Shown here: positions 11,694 to 24,029 of the stretch, piece after piece
How positions within the stretch are numbered: position 1 is the stretch's first letter
How the letters are laid out: each line of letters begins with the position of its first letter
Origin: Ampullaceana balthica
Taxonomy: Eukaryota > Mollusca > Gastropoda > Lymnaeidae
Length of the DNA stretch: 64,000 nucleotides
Direction of reading: 5' to 3'
Assembly: GCA_944989445.1 (NCBI GenBank)
Contig: CALYLW010000313.1
Location: forward strand, 62,001-126,000
The notes under the pieces: model-generated
What the model was told of the DNA's origin: nothing
Database searches by the model: none
Seen by the model: only the letters and a program-made list of their open reading frames with translations
Position numbers and translations under genes: made by a program

Positions 11694-14600
11694 CAACCCT
11701 TGACAACCGTGACTCTCGTACCCTTGACAACAGTGACTCTCATACCCTTGACAACAGTGACTCTCGTACCCTTGACAACAGTGACTCTCGTACCCTTGAC
11801 AACAGTGACTCTCTATACCCTTGACAACAGTGACTCTCATACCCATTGACAACAGTGACTTTATATACCCTTGACAACAGTGACTCTCATACCCTTGACA
11901 AACAGTGACTCTCATACCCTTGACAACAGTGACTCTCATACCCTTGACAACAGTGACTCTCATACCCTTGACAACAGTGACTCTCATACCCTTGACAACA
12001 GTGACTCTCATACCCTTGACAACAGTGACTCTCATACCCTTGACAAAAGTGACTCTCATACCCTTGACAACAGTGACTCTCATACCCTTGACAACAGTGA
12101 CTCTCATACCCTTGACAACAGTGACTCTCATACCCTTGACAAAAGTGACTCTCATACCCTTGACAACAGTGACTCTCATACCCTTGACAACAGTGACTCT
12201 CATACCCTTGACAACAGTGACTTTATATACCCTTGACAACAGTGACTCTCATACCATTGACAACAGTGACTCTATATACCCTTGACAACAGTGACTCTCA
12301 TACCCTTGACAAACAGTGACTCTCATACCCTTGACAACAGTGACTCTCATACCCTTGACAACAGTGACTCTCATACCCTTGACAACAGTGACTCTCATAC
12401 CCTTGACAACAGTGACTCTCATACCCTTGACAACAGTGACTCTCATACCCTTGACAACAGTGACTTTATATACCCTTGACAACAGTGACTCTCATACCCA
12501 TTGACAACAGTGACTTTATATACCCTTGACAACAGTGACTCTCATACCCTTGACAACAGTGACTCTCATACCCTTGACAACAGTGACTCTCGTACCCTTG
12601 ACAACAGTGACTCTCATACCCTTGACGACAGTGACTCTCATACCCTTGACAACAGTGACTCTCATACCCTTGACAACAGTGACTCTCATACCCTTGACAA
12701 CAGTGACTCTCGTACCCTTGACAACAGTGACTCTCATACCCTTGACAACAGTGACTCTCGTACCCTTGACGACAGTGACACTCGTACCCTTGACAACAGT
12801 GACTCTCATACCCTTGACAACAGTGACTCTCATACCCTTGACAACAGTGACTCTCATACCCTTGACAACAGTGACTCTCATACCCTTGACAACAGTGACT
12901 CTCATACCCTTGACAACAGTGACTCTCGTACCCTTGACAACAGTGACTCTCGTACCCTTGACAACAGTGACTCTCGTACCCTTGACAACAGTGACTCTCG
13001 TACCCTTGACAACAGTGACTCTCATACCCTTGACAACAGTGACTCTCATACCCTTGACAACAGTGACTTTATATACCCTTGACAACAGTGACTCTCATAC
13101 CATTGACAACAGTGACTTTATATACCCTTGACAACAGTGACTCTCATACCCTTGACAACAGTGACTCTCGTACCCTTGACAACAGTGACTCTCATACCCT
13201 TGACAACAGTGACTCTCATACCCTTGACAACAGTGACTCTCATACCCTTGACAACAGTGACTCATACCATTGACAACAGTGACTCTCGTACCCTTGACAA
13301 CAGTGACTCTCATACCCTTGACAACAGTGACTCTCGTACCCTTGACAACAGTGACTCTCGTACCCTTGACAACAGTGACTCTCATACCCGTGATAACAGT
13401 GACTCTCATACCCTTGACAACAGTGACTCTCGTACCCTTGACAACAGTGACTCTCATACCCTTGACAACAGTGACTCTCATACCCTTGACAACAGTGACT
13501 CTCATACCCTTGACAACAGTGACTCTCATACCCTTGACAACAGTGACTCTCATACCCTTGACAACAGTGACTCTCATACCCTTGACAACAGTGACTCTCA
13601 TACCCTTGACAACAGTGACTCTCATACCCTTGACAACAGTGACTCTCATACCCTTGACAACAGTGACTCTCATACCCTTGACAACAGTGACTCTCATACC
13701 CTTGACAACAGTGACTCTCATACCCTTGACAACAGTGACTCTCATACCCTTGACAACAGTGACTCTCATACCCTTGACAACAGTGACTCTCATACCCTTG
13801 ACAACAGTGACTCTCATACCCTTGACAACAGTGACTCTCATACCCTTGACAACAGTGACTCTCATACCCTTGACAACAGTGACTCTCATACCTTGACAAC
13901 AGTGACTTTATATACCCTTGACAACAGTGACTCTCATACCCTTGACAACAGTGACTCTCATACCCTTGACAACAGTGACTCTCATACCCTTGACAACAGT
14001 GACTCTCATACCCTTGACAACAGTGACTTTATATACCCTTGACAACAGTGACTCTCATACCCTTGACAACAGTGACTTTATATACCCTTGACAACAGTGA
14101 CTCTCATACCCTTGACAACAGTGACTTCATACCCTTGACAACAGTGACTCTCATACCCTTGACAACAGTGACTCTCATACCCTTGACAACAGTGACTCTA
14201 TATACCCTTGACAACAGTGACTCTCATACCCTTGACAACAGTGACTTTATATACCCTTGACAACAGTGACTCTCATACCCTTGACAACAGTGACTTTATA
14301 TACCCTTGACAACAGTGACTCTCATACCCTTGACAACAGTGACTCTCATACCCTTGACAACAGTGACTCTCATACCCTTGACAACAGTGACTCTCATACC
14401 CTTGACGACAGTGACTCTCATACCCTTGACAACAGTGACTCTCATACCCTTGACAAAAGTGACTCTCATACCCTTGACAACAGTGACTCTCATACCCTTG
14501 ACAACAGTGACTCTCATACCCTTGACAACAGTGACTCTCATACCCTTGACAACAGTGACTCTCATACCCTTGACAACAGTGATTCTCATACCCTTGACAA

Positions 14601-15127
14601 CAGTGACTCTCGTACCCTTGACAACAGTGACTCTCATACCCTTGACAACAGTGACTCTCATACCCTTGACAACAGTGACTCTCATACCCTTGACAACAGT
14701 GACTCTCGTACCCTTGACAACAGTGACTCTCGTACCCTTGACCACAGTGACTCTCATACCCTTGACAACAGTGACTCTCGTACACTTGACAACAGTGACA
14801 CTCGTACCCTTGACAACAGTGACTCTCATACCCGTGACAACAGTGACTCTCATACCCTTGACAACAGTGACTCTCATACCCTTGACAACAGTGACTCTCA
14901 TACCCTTGACAACAGTGACTTTATATACCCTTGACAACAGTGACTCTCATACCATTGACAACAGTGACTTTATATACCCTTGACAACAGTGACTCTCATA
15001 CCCTTGACAACAGTGACTCTCATACCCTTGACAACAGTGACTCTCATACCCTTGCACAGTGACTCTCGTACCCTTGACAACAGTGACTCTCGTACCCTTG
15101 ACAACAGTGGCTCTCATACCCTTGTTA
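11694..15127. repeat. Large minisatellite, 24-bp unit, roughly 140 copies, with higher-order structure
   Basis: Unit cttgacaacagtgactctca plus tacc. Most copies differ by single changes (cata/cgta, acaaca/acaaaa). A marker variant, gactttatatac, occurs in pairs about 45-49 bp apart near 12,220, 12,467/12,515, 13,067/13,112, 14,028/14,076, 14,245/14,294 and 14,919/14,968, so the array grew by duplicating blocks as well as single units. Several frames on both strands stay open for 100-300 codons purely because of the period. Confidence 0.97.
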
Positions 15128-15399
15128 AATGTCCCAAGTGACATTTGATTAGAGATGTGAATGCGTTCATTGTAGATAACGATTCCACAGATTTTTTTTA
15201 AAAAGAAGATAATCTTGATTTCGGATGTTTGAATTGTAAGTGGGTGAATGTTGATGTTAGCATATACATGTGGACATTGTCCAGTTAAGTCCTTCACAGG
15301 AAGAAAATTGAGATGAATATGACACAGCCTCGGGTAAGACAACACCAGTATAGCTCGACAATGACTAGAATGAAACCCTCAGGGCAAACGACGATGTGA

Positions 15400-15703
15400 C
15401 AGACCCAAGAAAACTCGGAGACGTGGTGTGTGGGATGAGGCGGAGAGAATATAAACAGCTGGGAATACTGGCAAGAGATCGTGCAAAGTTGAAGTCTTCG
15501 ACTGAGGCCCAATGTTCCACATAGAACTTAGAGAAAAATTGATAAAGTACTGCTTAAACTACTGTCATTTATGTGGTTATTATGATAAGAATGTTTATTT
15601 AATTATTATATGTATGTTATTATCTCCATGTAAAGCGCTGTGAGCCCGGCTCCTTGCTGGGACACAGCGCTATAAAAATTATAAATGTATTATTATTATT
15701 ATA
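15400..15703 (+). mobile_element. LINE 3' end with ATT-repeat tail
   Basis: A plus-strand frame near 15,435-15,525 reads GILARDRAKLKSSTEAQCST, like the end of a LINE ORF2. It is followed by atgtaaagcgctgtgagccc, a cagcgctataaaaattat block and a short (tat)n tail at 15,688-15,703, the usual 3' end of such elements. Clade undetermined. Confidence 0.65.
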
Positions 15704-15769
15704 AAGGGAGCTTAAAACTATAACCCTGTTCTTCAAGTAATCCAAGACAGGCTCTTCTGACGTCCATCA

Positions 15770-16065
15770 CACAACATTACATCTATCATGTCACAAGCAA
15801 ACTTGGTTCCGGACACTTCCTTCGTTCATCATACAAAATAACATCTATCATGTCACAAGTAAACATGATACCCTGCCTGCCGTCGCCCATCAAACAACAT
15901 TACATCTGTCATATCACAAGTAAACTTGGTTCCCGGCACTTCCTTCGTTCATCATACAAAATAACATCTATCATGTCACAAGTAAACATGATACTCTGCC
16001 TGCCGTCGCCCATCAAACAACATTACATCTGTCATATCACAAGTAAACTTAGTTCCCGGTACTTC
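15770..16065. repeat. Tandem repeat, about 62-bp unit in a 123-bp higher-order pair
   Basis: Units start acatctatcatgtcacaag or acatctgtcatatcacaag and alternate between two subtypes, giving a two-unit period of about 123 bp. Confidence 0.88.
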
Positions 16066-16849
16066 TTTTTAATTTGACATAACTACGCAATAAGTTAAGC
16101 ATAGTATGTTCCCACAGAGGGCATCGTATAATTAATTTTAAATGTAATTGATTTAAACAAAGAATTATTTCCTCAATGACAATAAAGCCGGGATTAGATT
16201 TGAAAAAAAACAAACTCTACATGAAAATATGATTAAAGACTGCACTCAACTGGTGTCAGGTTACTTGCACGGCAAATGGACATTGATGTTAACGGCTTTG
16301 ATCAGTGGACGGGTAACAAAAACTCCCTGTGGGTTGGGGGAGTGAAGGTCTGTGTGTATGTGTGGCCAGCCCCCCCCCCGTCCCCACCCGATGTGAGCAA
16401 TGAATAGCTGGCCAACAGATGCTCAACATCAGATGAGTTGGGATGTTGGTTGTGGTGGGTGGGGGGATATGTTTGGGACTACACGGGGCCGTGGGACGGG
16501 CAGGTATCGATGGGTGTAACGGTATCGTTCACTTTCAAAGTATCGTTTTACAGAAGGACAGTTGAAAGGTTGAGAAAAATCTCAGTCAGTTTGAGTAGCG
16601 TGTTGAAGTCGGTGTGGACTGTACATTGGTTGTGTCCGTGCTCTCTCGGCATGGAGTCGCACACTTAGTTCTAATACTTCTAGCAAAGCTTCCATTGACA
16701 GTTCAACATTAAGTGATACGATTCCTCTGTGGAAAGACAGGTAGGTGATTTCACCGAACATTTGGCCAGTCTGTTCTAGGAATAGATCAGGTTTCATCTT
16801 CAACTTCCGGTCACGTTTTTGACAGCACAACTCACAACTTCAGAGGGTT
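16066..16849. other. Spacer, nothing recognised
   Basis: About 780 bp including a C-rich tract near 16,370. ORFs of 76-82 codons overlap on opposite strands without family resemblance. Confidence 0.4.
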
Positions 16850-17040
16850 ACCCAGCTACACGCTTTATTACTTAAAAGCAGTTACCCAAATACACGCTTT
16901 ATTACTTAAAGGCAGTTACCCAAATACACGCTTTATTACTTAAACCAGCTACCCAACTACAAGCTTTATTACTCAATGCAGTTACCCAACTACACGCTTT
17001 ATCACTTCTGAAAATTGCCAAGCAACATTCTTTATCACTT
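16850..17040. repeat. Degenerate tandem repeat, about 34 bp x 5
   Basis: Copies of gttacccaaatacacgcttt followed by attacttaaa. Confidence 0.88.
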
Positions 17041-17132
17041 TATCCAACTATCAAATCAAACAATCAAATTATAAAAAACACTCTGACTGACCAGAATCTG
17101 ACCCCAACCGTTACAAAGAAGCGACTATTTCT

Positions 17133-17178
17133 GTATAGAAGGAGCGTCTGTAATAAGTATGATTAGATAAGATAGTCA
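17133..17178 (+). mobile_element. SINE tail fragment (gaaggagcgtctgtaa ... agataagata)
   Basis: Carries ctgtatagaaggagcgtctg and an imperfect GATAA tail, shared with the SINE at 50.0 and 51.5 kb. No tRNA-like head is attached. Confidence 0.6.
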
Positions 17179-17439
17179 GGCAAGTCGCGAGTCAACCTAG
17201 ACTGTTATTTTGTTTTCCATGACAAAACATACAGTATGAAAACAAATCAAATGGTGAGAAACCTCAATGAATAAATTCTATTCCTAACTTATACTACTAA
17301 CTCCTATGAAAAAAAAGGATGTAAAATGATGATTTAAAATGTCAATACAATTTTACAAATACATTTAAAAAAAACTTACATAACATTATACCGTGTCATA
17401 CCATAACATTTGTCAATATCCCACGGATAATTTAAAATA

Positions 17440-17530
17440 TAAATGTTTAAATCACATCCCAACTATAAGCCCATATCACAAATATTAATGATTAAATCAC
17501 ATCCCAACTATAAGCCCATATCACAACGAT
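17440..17530. repeat. Direct duplication, about 45 bp x 2
   Basis: The phrase aaatcacatcccaactataa followed by gcccatatcacaa appears twice in succession. Confidence 0.85.
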
Positions 17531-17689
17531 AAGCCCACATTCTAAAGCTAAGCCGACTGCTCATAGCGACAACATATAATTTTTCAGCACAATAAAGACA
17601 CACCTCCCAGTGTTTGCATCCCTAGCAGACACTACACCTTTGCCTACATGCCCATAAGACACCATACCTTCCATATACCTCATACATTA

Positions 17690-18430
17690 TGTGAGTCTAT
17701 GTCTGAAAGCAAACAATACGTGTGTCTATAGCTCAGCACAAACATTATTTGTGAGTCTATGTCTGAAGCAAACAATACGTGTGTCTATAGCTTTACACAA
17801 ACATTATTTGTGAGTCTATGTCTGAAGCAAACAATAAGTGTGTCTATAGCTCAGCACAAACATTATTTGTGAGTCTATGTCTGAAAGCAAACAATACGTG
17901 TGTCTATAGCTCAGCACAAACATTATTTGTGAGTCTATGTCTGAAAGCAAACAATACGTGTGTCTATAGCTCAGCACAAACATTATTTGTGAGTCTATGT
18001 CTGAAAGCAAACAATAAGTGTGTCTATAGCTCAGCACAAACATTATTTGTGAGTCTATGTCTGAAAGCAAACAATACGTGTGTCTATAGCTCAGCACAAA
18101 CATTATATGTGTGTCTACGCCTGAAGGCAAACAATACGTGTGTCTATAGCTCAGCACAAACATTATATGTGTGTCTACGCCTGAAGGCAAACAATACGTG
18201 TGTCTATAGCTCAGCACAAACATTATATGTGTGTCTACGCCTAAAGGCAAACAATACGTGTGTCTATAGCTCAGCACAAACATTATATGTGTGTCTACGC
18301 CTAAAGGCAAACAATATGTGTGTCTATAGCTCAGCACAAACATTATATGTGTGTCTACGCCTAAAGGCAAACAATATGTGTGTCTATAGCTCAGCACAAA
18401 CACTATATGTGTGTCTACGCCTGAAGGCAA
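17690..18430. repeat. Minisatellite, 60-bp unit, about 12 copies
   Basis: Unit contains gcaaacaatacgtgtgtcta and tagctcagcacaaacattat. Two subtypes (left tgagtctatgtctgaaa, right tgtgtctacgcctgaag) switch at about 18,110. The exact 60-bp period gives 200-codon ORFs on both strands. Confidence 0.96.
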
Positions 18431-18663
18431 ACACTAAGCGTGTGTACAGAGTGAGCAGGCGAAGATTGTTGAAATATCTTACACGGGGCCAGCAGCTCGA
18501 TATTCCTCCAATATGTTTGAAAGTTGACAAAGTTTAATCCTGCCATTGTTCCCCGCAAGGTTATGTGCCCCTTAAATCAATGGGACCCCGGCCACATATG
18601 GGGGCCATTGATCGGATCACGTGACATCCTTACCTATTCCCACTCCCATCGACTTACGAGACA

Positions 18664-19383
18664 AACAGATGCTAGAGACAAGACTAACAACCAGAAGATA
18701 GCTTATCGGCTCGCCTCCTTTCAAACAGATGCTAGAGACAAGACTAACAACCAGAAGATAGCTTATCGGCTCGCCTCCTTTCAAACAGATGCTAGAGACA
18801 AGACTAACAACCAGAAGATAGCTTATCGGCTCGCCTCCTTTCAAACAGATGCTAGAGACAAGACTAACAACCAGAAGATAGCTTATCGGCTCGCCTCCTT
18901 TCAAACAGATGCTAGAGACAAGACTAACAACCAGAAGATAGCTTATCGGCTCGCCTCCTTTCAAACAGATGCTAGAGACAAGACTAACAACCAGAAGATA
19001 GCTTATCGGCTCGCCTCCTTTCAAACAGATGCTAGAGACAAGACTAACAACCAGAAGATAGCTTATCGGCTCGCCTCCTTTCAAACAGATGCTAGAGACA
19101 AGACTAACAACCAGAAGATAGCTTATCGGCTCGCCTCCTTTCAAACAGATGCTAGAGACAAGACTAACAACCAGAAGATAGCTTATCGGCTCGCCTCCTT
19201 TCAAACAGATGATAGAGACAAGACTAACAACCAGAAGATAGCTTATCGGCTCGCCTCCTTTCAAACAGATGCTAGAGACAAGACTAACAACCAGAAGATA
19301 GCTTATCGGCTCGCCTCCTTTCAAACAGATGCTAGAGACAAGACTAACAACCAGAAGATAGCTTATCGGCTCGCCTCCTTTCA
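18664..19383. repeat. Near-perfect tandem array, 60 bp x 12
   Basis: Twelve copies are identical except for one base in the tenth (gct to gat near 19,212). Unit begins acagatgctagagacaagac and ends ggctcgcctcctttcaa. Such homogeneity implies very recent expansion or active conversion. Open frames of 250-290 codons on both strands result from the period. Confidence 0.98.
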
Positions 19384-19424
19384 CGCATCGTCATTTCATT
19401 GACTTAAAGAAAGGCTCCTTTAAC

Positions 19425-19735
19425 CGGTGTACCAATCAAACAACGACATCAATCAATTTACCAATCAGACAACGACATCAATCAGTGTACCAATCAGACA
19501 ACGAGATCAATCAGTGTACCAATCAGACAAGGACAACAATCAGTGTACCAATCAGACAAGGACATCAATCAGTGTACCAATCAGACAAGGACAACAATCA
19601 GTGTACCAATCAGACAAGGACAACAATCAGTGTACCAATCAGACAAGGACAACAATCAGTGTACCAATCAGACAAGGACAACAATCAGTGTACCAATCAG
19701 ACAAGGAAACCAAGCAGTGTACCAATCAAACAAGG
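19425..19735. repeat. Minisatellite, 29-bp unit, about 10 copies
   Basis: Unit gtaccaatcagacaaggaca plus acaatcagt. Confidence 0.96.
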
Positions 19736-19844
19736 GCGTCCACTTTCGGAGCATGCTTTGCTAATGAGTCAAAGTTTTACATGTGAAGTATGTTCACTGA
19801 TCTTGACTTAGGTGTAAGATAAACAACATGTGAAATAGAAAACC

Positions 19845-20680
19845 CGTGTAATACAGACAGCCCGTGTAATACAGACAGCCCGTGTAATACAGACAGCCCG
19901 TGTAATACAGACAGCCCGTGTAATACAGACAGCCCGTGTAATACAGACAACCCGTGTAATACAGACAGCCCTTGTAATACAGACAGCCCGTGTAATACAG
20001 ACAACCCGTGTAATACAGACAACCCGTGTAATACAGACAACCCGTGTAATACAGACAACCCGTGTAATACAGACAACCCGTGTAATACAGACAACCCGTG
20101 TAATACAGACAACCCGTGTAATACAGACAGCCCTTGTAATACAGACAACCCGTGTAATACAGACAACCCCTGTAATACAGACAACCCGTGTAATACAGAC
20201 AACCCGTGTAATACAGACAACCCTTGTAATACAGACAACCCGTGTAATACAGACAACCCGTGTAATACAGACAACCCGTGTAATACAGACAACCCGTGTA
20301 ATACAGACAACCCGTGTAATACAGACAACCCGTGTAATACAGACAACCTGTGTAATACATGCAACCCGTGTAATACAGACAACCCGTGTAATACAGACAA
20401 CCTGTGTAATACAGACAACCCGTGTAATACAGACAACCCGTGTAATACAGACAACCCGTGTAATACAGACAACCCGTGTAATACAGACAACCTGTGTAAT
20501 ACATGCAACCCGTGTAATACAGACAACCCGTGTAATACAGACAACTCGTGTAATACAGACAACCCGTGTAATACAGACAGCAATTGCAATACAGACAACC
20601 CGTGTAATACAGACAACTCTTGAATAAAGACAACCTGGGTAATACAGACAACCCGTTTTAACGTGTGTAAAGACAACCCG
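19845..20680. repeat. Minisatellite, 18-bp unit, about 45 copies
   Basis: Unit acagacaacccgtgtaat with agcccg, aaccct and catgcaa variants. The catgcaa variant recurs at about 20,357 and 20,501 in similar contexts, suggesting a block duplication of eight units. Minus-strand LSVLHG-type ORFs are artefacts. Confidence 0.97.
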
Positions 20681-20845
20681 TGTTATAAGCAGATAATAAC
20701 GAAGGTAACAAAGTTGATTGAGTACGCAACTGTGAAGAAAATATTGTACTATTGTGATGGCCTCCCTTCTTTCATCAAAGGATTACCCAGAAATCCTTGT
20801 CTGGCTTGTTTGACACACTAAGCGGTTTAATATTACACTGTGTGG

Positions 20846-21002
20846 ACAGAGAGTAGCTTCTACTACAGAGAGTAGCTTGTACTACAGAGAGAAGCTTGTA
20901 CTACAGAGAGTAGCGTGTACTACAGAGAGTAGCTTGTACTACAGAGAGTAGCTTGTACTACAGAGAGAAGCTTGTACTACAGAGAGTAGCGTGTACTACA
21001 GT
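20846..21002. repeat. Minisatellite, about 19 bp x 8
   Basis: Unit tactacagagagtagcttg with a gaagcttg variant that recurs, giving a higher-order period of about 76 bp. Confidence 0.93.
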
Positions 21003-21007
21003 GGTGG

Positions 21008-21155
21008 CTCATTGAGGAGAGGGTTGCTGGTACAATAGCCGTGGCTGATTTGAGAGACGCAATGACAGAATAGGCGTGGCGTATTTGAGAGAGGCAGTGG
21101 CACTATAGCCGTGGCTTATTTGAGAGAAGCAGTGGTACTATAGCCGTGGTGTTGT
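21008..21155. repeat. Degenerate tandem repeat, about 42 bp x 3.5
   Basis: Copies of actatagccgtggcttattt plus gagagaagcagtgg. Confidence 0.85.
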
Positions 21156-21229
21156 TGGGGAACTCAAAGAGTTCATTACAGTCAATATATGAAGATGGGA
21201 GATTAAGAACTAGCAAATATTTAAAGCCC

Positions 21230-21840
21230 ACAAATCGATTGTTCAACTTATCACATACCGAGTACACTAGGAGACCCGCTCAGTCACGTGACAGAACTTG
21301 TTAAAAGTTGTTTCTCTTTTTTGTGTCCCCAAACAATGGAATTCTCTACCATTACACATTCGCAGTATTCCTATATATACTACCAAGGCCTTCAAGAATG
21401 CACTTAAATACATCTCTTCAAATTAACTTTCAAAATTAATGAAACAACAATAAAAAAAAATTAACGTATTTTACATGCACCCATCATGTCATATGTTGTA
21501 GGTGGGATATGAATGTTTACATGCACCCATCATGTCATATGTTGTAGGTGGGATATGAATGTTTACATGCACCCATCATGTCATATGTTGTAGGTGGGAT
21601 ATGAATGTTTACATGCACCCATCATGTCATTATATGTTGTAGGTGGGATATGAATGTTTACATGCACCCATCATGTCATTATATGTTGTAGGTGGGATAT
21701 GAATGTTTACATGCACCCATCATGTCATTATATGTTGTAGGTGGGATATGAATGTTTCACATCGAATAAACTTATAATTATATGTATTTTACTATTTTTA
21801 TGTGAAGTGCTGTGAGCACAGCTCGTGATAAACTTGAGTG
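21230..21840 (+). mobile_element. CR1/L2-group LINE 3' fragment, split by a tandem array
   Basis: Near 21,335-21,430 the plus strand encodes QWNSLPLHIRSIPIYTTKAF followed by KNALK, the C-terminal signature of CR1/L2-like reverse transcriptases. After a 46-bp minisatellite (21,468-21,760) the typical 3' end atgtgaagtgctgtgagcac follows at about 21,800. The array therefore sits inside the LINE's 3' end. Confidence 0.75.
21468..21760. repeat. Minisatellite, 46-49 bp unit x 6
   Basis: Unit catgcacccatcatgtcata followed by tgttgtaggtgggatatgaa. The last three copies share a 3-bp insertion. Confidence 0.96.
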
Positions 21841-21888
21841 ACTCAATCAATAAAAGATGATGGTAGACCAATGGAGATTACCAGTCTA

Positions 21889-21946
21889 GTTAATCTCGTA
21901 GTTGAGCTACTACTGTCTGCTCCCAACGGGGACCAACGAGATTAAC
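21889..21946. repeat. 11-bp perfect inverted repeat
   Basis: gttaatctcgt (21,889-21,899) and acgagattaac (21,936-21,946) are exact complements around a 36-base loop. This could be a very short MITE relic or a hairpin. Confidence 0.6.
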
Positions 21947-22084
21947 CGGCTTACACAACCCAACGATTCAATGACTTGAGTTTGTACATCTGATCTAACG
22001 ACTAGTTCATAGGACCGTGCGGCGGCGTGGATGTCGCCAAACAAAAGGCCAATGGGAGAGGGGGAGCTCGGTTTTCAAGGTGTT

Positions 22085-22400
22085 GAGTCTTGGTCATCTC
22101 ACGGGAATATCTGAGATTGTGGGTAATCTTAATGGGATGGATATCTCAGGTTGTTGGTCAGCTTACAGGAACATATGAGGTTTTAGGTCTTCCAACGGAA
22201 ATATCTGAAATTTTCGTTAATTATACGGGAATATCTCAGATTGTTGCTTATGTTATGGGGATATTTTATATTTTCATTGTAATGGGATATCTGAGTTTTT
22301 TTGGTAATCTTTAAGGAATAACTGAGTTTCTTGGTCATCTTTCAGTAATATCTGATATTTTTGGTCATCTTTTTTTGGAAAGGGGGGGGGATCTTACGGG
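22085..22400. repeat. Highly degenerate tandem repeat, about 33 bp
   Basis: About nine diverged copies of acgggaatatctgagattgt followed by ggtaatctt. The oldest-looking array in the window. Confidence 0.8.
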
Positions 22401-22985
22401 AATATCTGAAATGTCGAAACTGCTTGGACGTGACTTACGAGCGACTACTTCGTGCTGTCAAGGATATCAAATTCATCAAAATTCTATCTTAACCTGTGAT
22501 TAATAATGAGAAATTCCTTCTAATGATGCAAAATTCCCTCTTTACAACGAAGTCATCTTCTTTCAAATATGATTTTTATAACGACGAGAAATATCCCGCT
22601 ATTTTATGTAATCGCTCTATATCCTGTTAACGAGCTCTACGTCCCCATGTTTTTCAAAACCGGACAACCGCCTATCCAATCCAGTGGACAAGTTGAACTT
22701 GCCAAAGTCTGGCCAGGAATTTGTCGGCGATCGCGTCCAAATCTTCTTATTGTGGCTTGATCGATGCCAAACTGCTCACCGTCCGACATGTTGGAACATA
22801 TCTGCAGACAGCAATAACCAGACGGGTATAAGTATCTATGGATGGCTTACCGGGTTGGATCCTTATGGATCTCCGGTCTCAGCTTTACAGGGGCTGGGAA
22901 AATAGGAAAAAGGATTTGCATACGTGGGCGGGTCTGGAGGGAGAAGTGGGAAAGCAGAACTGTGTCAATGTCGCGAAAACTGGTC
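22401..22985. other. Spacer, nothing recognised
   Basis: About 580 bp, no gene or repeat recognised. Confidence 0.4.
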
Positions 22986-23455
22986 TAGAACGTGACGTCG
23001 GTGGGGAATAGAGTAATTGGTGGGGGAATAGAGCAATCGGTGGGGAATAGAGCAATCGGTGGGGAATAGAGTAATTGGTGGGGAATAGAGCAATCGGTGG
23101 GGAATAGAGCAATCGGTGGGGAATAGAGCAATCGGTGGGGAATAGAGCAATCGGTGGGGAATAGAGCAATCGGTGGGAATAGAGCAATCGTTGGGGAATA
23201 GAGCAATCGGTGTGGACCATAAAACGTGGGAAACCATTGCTGAGGAACGCACCTCCTGGCGGGCTAAAGTACGCGAGGGCATCCAAGCCGCGGAAGCTTC
23301 CCTTACAGTCAAGAGCGAGGAGAAAAGGGCCAGGAGAAAGGGGAAGGGGGGCAGAGGAGCAGGAGGAAACGCCATCATCCCATGAGGATGGACGGATGCC
23401 ATATATATAGAGAGCAATCGGTGGGGAATAGAGCAATCGGTGGGGAATGGAGCAA
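22986..23455. repeat. Minisatellite, 19-bp unit, interrupted by a LINE fragment
   Basis: About twelve copies of ggggaatagagcaatcggt fill 22,986-23,215. Two or three more follow at 23,411-23,455 after an inserted LINE piece. Confidence 0.94.
23206..23390 (+). mobile_element. LINE ORF2 C-terminal fragment
   Basis: The plus strand encodes WETIAEERTSWRAKVREGIQ then a SEEKRARRKGKGG basic run, as in the C-terminal region of LINE ORF2 proteins (W.. A.DR..WR... followed by EEKR.RRK). It is embedded inside the 19-bp minisatellite and ends before the usual zinc finger. Confidence 0.7.
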
Positions 23456-24029
23456 CTACGGTAGTCAGACGTAAATGGGAAATAGCACGAATATGACACA
23501 AAGAAGTGGGGAATGGAGCATATATGATACAGATGCATCGGTTGGAAGCAGAGCAAAGACGACGGAAATGCATCGTTTGCAAATAGAACAAATCTGGTAC
23601 TATGTCTTAGGTTGCAAATACGATACAAAAGGTTCGGTTGGCATCATGACAAACTATTCTAAAATGAATCCCGTAACACTAAAATTTTATTCCGTTATCA
23701 TTTCCGTCTCACAGTTTCGTTGGGAACGGTTTTATAAAGAGGGTTAAAAGAAAACATCACCAATCTATCGGAATGTCAGTTTAGACTTTAGATAGAGTAG
23801 AAAAATCAAAATATCGTATATTTTTGGTTAAATCTCTTTAATAAACTCTTATTTAAAGAAATGTGATTGACTTCACTTCAAATGAAGGGACCACTTTTAT
23901 CATAAATTAGACGAGAGTTTAAACAACGTGACCACGTTTATGCTTATAATCCACATTTCCAATCCTGATTTGTCCACGTTTCCTTCCAGCCATGTCAACC
24001 AGTGACCCCACAGGTTTGTGGCCCGATCC
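23456..24029. other. Upstream region of the GPCR gene
   Basis: No repeat recognised. A polypyrimidine-rich acceptor-like site (tttccttccag, ending at 23,991) and a second (accccacag, ending 24,013) suggest that the GPCR coding start is preceded by a non-coding exon further upstream, not identified. Confidence 0.4.

Noticed and set aside
11694..15127. Overlapping ORFs of 120-300 codons on both strands
   Set aside because: All are translations of one 24-bp repeat in different frames; no independent coding evidence.
17690..20680. Possible CRISPR-like arrays
   Set aside because: Repeats are contiguous without unique spacers and the genome is eukaryotic.
22885..23628. 247-codon minus-strand ORF
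   Set aside because: Antisense to the 19-bp array and to the LINE fragment; not a gene.
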